A stretch of DNA of 6,843 nucleotides from contig JAHEBK010000093.1 in NCBI GenBank assembly GCA_024642295.1, positions 1 to 6,843 on the forward strand. The letters run 5' to 3'. The position numbers and the translations under genes are program-made. This document shows positions 5,333 through 6,843 of this stretch, piece by piece (the stretch's first letter is position 1; each line of letters opens with the position of its first letter). Below the pieces are notes generated by a model that saw nothing but the letters and a program-made list of their open reading frames with translations, was not told where the DNA came from and did no database searches. The DNA is from Flavobacterium sp. GTDB lineage: Bacteria > Bacteroidota > Bacteroidia > Flavobacteriales > Flavobacteriaceae.

Positions 5333-6843
5333 CTACTTTTTCTTTCCAATTACAAAATACATACGGCAATCAGTCGCGATAGGTTCGTCACTATTTCCTG
5401 CCATAATGATACTTTCACCTGCTTTTGCAGTACGTTTGAATAAGGACATTATCACACCACCTAAATTGATATCATCGCCTGTATCTACATAATCTTTGGT
5501 CAAAAAGTTTGGTCTTTTTACACGGTCATCATGTCCTACATAGATTTCCATATCGGCACCCGCAATAAATTGCAATTGATCACGAGCCCAGTACTTTTTA
5601 TCCGAATTTGGAGTTCTGACATACTCCGAACCACGCAGGTAACTTGGGATTACGGTATAATTATGTTCCATATCTGTATAAGTCTTTTTACCCCAATCCA
5701 ATACGGTTCTCAACATTGCTTTTCCGTCACCAGTGTAGCTGAATTTAGTAAACAAATTACTTCTTGTACTTTCTCCTGGCTCATAAGCAACAGTCTCTGG
5801 AGTGTGCACCGGTAATGGCTCTTTCACCAAAACTACCTCAGGAACTAAAGGAAGTTCTGTGGTCAATCCATCTTTAAGAACAATAGCATTTGATTGGATC
5901 GTAATTGAAGCTGGTTTTAATCCTTTACGCGTCGCTGTAATTTTTACAGTTCCAGCTTTAAGCATCGAACGAATAGCAACACGATTAATTCCACATTCGG
6001 TGTCTAAGTACAAATTATTAGTACTTTTTTCTTTTCCACTATTATAACCACCTCTCCAAATTCCGGGACCAGAAATAGTAAAATCAACACGATCATGGTC
6101 TAATGGACAACGGTTTCCGTCCTTGTCTACCACTTCAAAATCGATAAGCGCAATATCAGAACCATCGGCTCTCCATCCTTTTGGACCGGTCATAGAGGTT
6201 AACTTAATAGCAACTGGTTCTCCAACAGTCTTCTTAGATTGTGTTACCAACATTTTATCAGCAACAAAAGCTTCTGCTTTGATCTCTCCAGCTTCCCAAG
6301 CTACTTTTGGAAACTTGAATACATATCCGTTATCTGGTTTATCAACAGTTCCTATTAGTTTACCATTTATAGATAATTTTACCGCAGTACAATTAGATAT
6401 TACATAGATATCTTTTTTAGTTTCTTTGGTATAGTTCCAATGACCAACAATATGCACTTGTGGTTCTGGTCTCCACATTGCTTTAAGAGCATAGAAAGCT
6501 TCTTTTGGCAAACGAACACCGTCAACTTCTCCACTGGCTCTAGTAACTTCTGTTGGATTCCTACCGCCGTGTGGTCCGTCTGAAAATACCCAGTTCGCAC
6601 CACCTACATGGTATGATTTTTTCCCCATTTTGTTCCACCAATGATCAGCTTGTCTTACAGCAAACTCTTCAGAATTAATTTGGTAGGTATTTTTAGAAAA
6701 GTTAGGATGACTATAAAAGTTATCATCTGGGGATTCTTTGTCCCAACTACGTCTTGGTGCCTCATCACGCATGTATTCACTTTCTACAATAGGCAAATGC
6801 GCATACTCACGTTGCCAACCTTCGGTACCAATTTCGATAGAAA
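5333..6843 (-). CDS. GH2-family glycoside hydrolase, C-terminal part (cut by window edge)
   Basis: The frame is open from the right edge to a TAG stop at 5333-5335, showing 502 residues; the start lies outside. A TTG at 6794-6796 is an internal Leu, not the start, since the frame continues upstream in the same conserved domain (TEGWQREYAH). The visible part opens with the end of the catalytic barrel: PIVESEY (visible residues 17-23) aligns with PLILCEY of LacZ, making Glu22 the likely nucleophile, and GGANWVFSDGPHGGRNP (visible 80-96) follows. Next come a DUF4982-like beta-sandwich (about 125-205, with PEPQVHIVGHW and VKLSINGKLIG), a GH2 C5-type domain (about 210-318, RADGSDIALIDFEVVDKDGN and SGPGIWRGG), and an extra C-terminal domain (about 385-500) around YLRGSEYVRT and MEIYVGHDDR. 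The acid/base Glu and any signal peptide are beyond the edge. A beta-galactosidase-like or related exo-activity is likely, but the substrate is open. A hairpin terminator candidate follows the stop. Confidence 0.88.
   Translation of the reverse strand, partial: SIEIGTEGWQREYAHLPIVESEYMRDEAPRRSWDKESPDDNFYSHPNFSKNTYQINSEEFAVRQADHWWNKMGKKSYHVGGANWVFSDGPHGGRNPTEVTRASGEVDGVRLPKEAFYALKAMWRPEPQVHIVGHWNYTKETKKDIYVISNCTAVKLSINGKLIGTVDKPDNGYVFKFPKVAWEAGEIKAEAFVADKMLVTQSKKTVGEPVAIKLTSMTGPKGWRADGSDIALIDFEVVDKDGNRCPLDHDRVDFTISGPGIWRGGYNSGKEKSTNNLYLDTECGINRVAIRSMLKAGTVKITATRKGLKPASITIQSNAIVLKDGLTTELPLVPEVVLVKEPLPVHTPETVAYEPGESTRSNLFTKFSYTGDGKAMLRTVLDWGKKTYTDMEHNYTVIPSYLRGSEYVRTPNSDKKYWARDQLQFIAGADMEIYVGHDDRVKRPNFLTKDYVDTGDDINLGGVIMSLFKRTAKAGESIIMAGNSDEPIATDCRMYFVIGKKK

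Noticed and set aside
5531..6407. Several plus-strand frames of 81-94 codons opposite the GH2 gene
   Set aside because: They lie antisense to conserved GH2 domains, show no family resemblance, and match the pattern of shadow frames.

Overview
The window looks like a polysaccharide- and rhamnose-utilisation locus from a member of the Bacteroidota, most likely a flavobacterium. The evidence is AT-rich DNA, start codons preceded by A/T-rich sequence rather than Shine-Dalgarno motifs, TAnnTTTG-like promoter boxes, and protein families typical of polysaccharide utilisation loci (PULs). The assignment to a group is inference from these traits; no rRNA or marker gene is present.

All five genes lie on the minus strand, so transcription runs from high to low coordinates. 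In that order they are: the C-terminal half of a GH2 glycoside hydrolase, cut by the right edge (5333-6843); a terminator-like hairpin in a 71-bp gap; an exported GH43-family glycosidase with a probable C-terminal CBM6-like domain (3891-5261); a 204-bp gap without clear signals; an exported six-bladed Kelch propeller of unknown activity (2676-3686); a 387-bp regulatory gap; the L-rhamnose/H+ symporter RhaT (1239-2288); and, 40 bp on, the N-terminal aldolase part of a bifunctional rhamnulose-1-phosphate aldolase/short-chain dehydrogenase, cut by the left edge (1-1198).

The simplest reading is a pathway laid out from outside to inside. The two hydrolases and perhaps the Kelch protein process a rhamnose-containing glycan outside the cytoplasm. 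RhaT imports the released L-rhamnose, and the aldolase cleaves rhamnulose-1-phosphate to dihydroxyacetone phosphate and lactaldehyde. Candidate substrates are the green-algal polysaccharide ulvan (rhamnose, xylose, uronic acids) or pectic rhamnogalacturonan; the window does not decide between them, and no SusC/SusD, sulfatase, lyase or rhamnosidase gene is visible.

The 387-bp gap separates the glycan genes from the rhamnose genes. It carries a probable terminator for the Kelch gene, two identical 10-bp direct repeats, a promoter-like box, and a perfect 9-bp inverted repeat abutting that box. This looks like a separate, regulated promoter for rhaT and the aldolase gene. The most unusual protein-level observation is that the GH43 protein appears to have Asp where the catalytic acid Glu is normally found. 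No mobile element, CRISPR array, tRNA or rRNA was seen.
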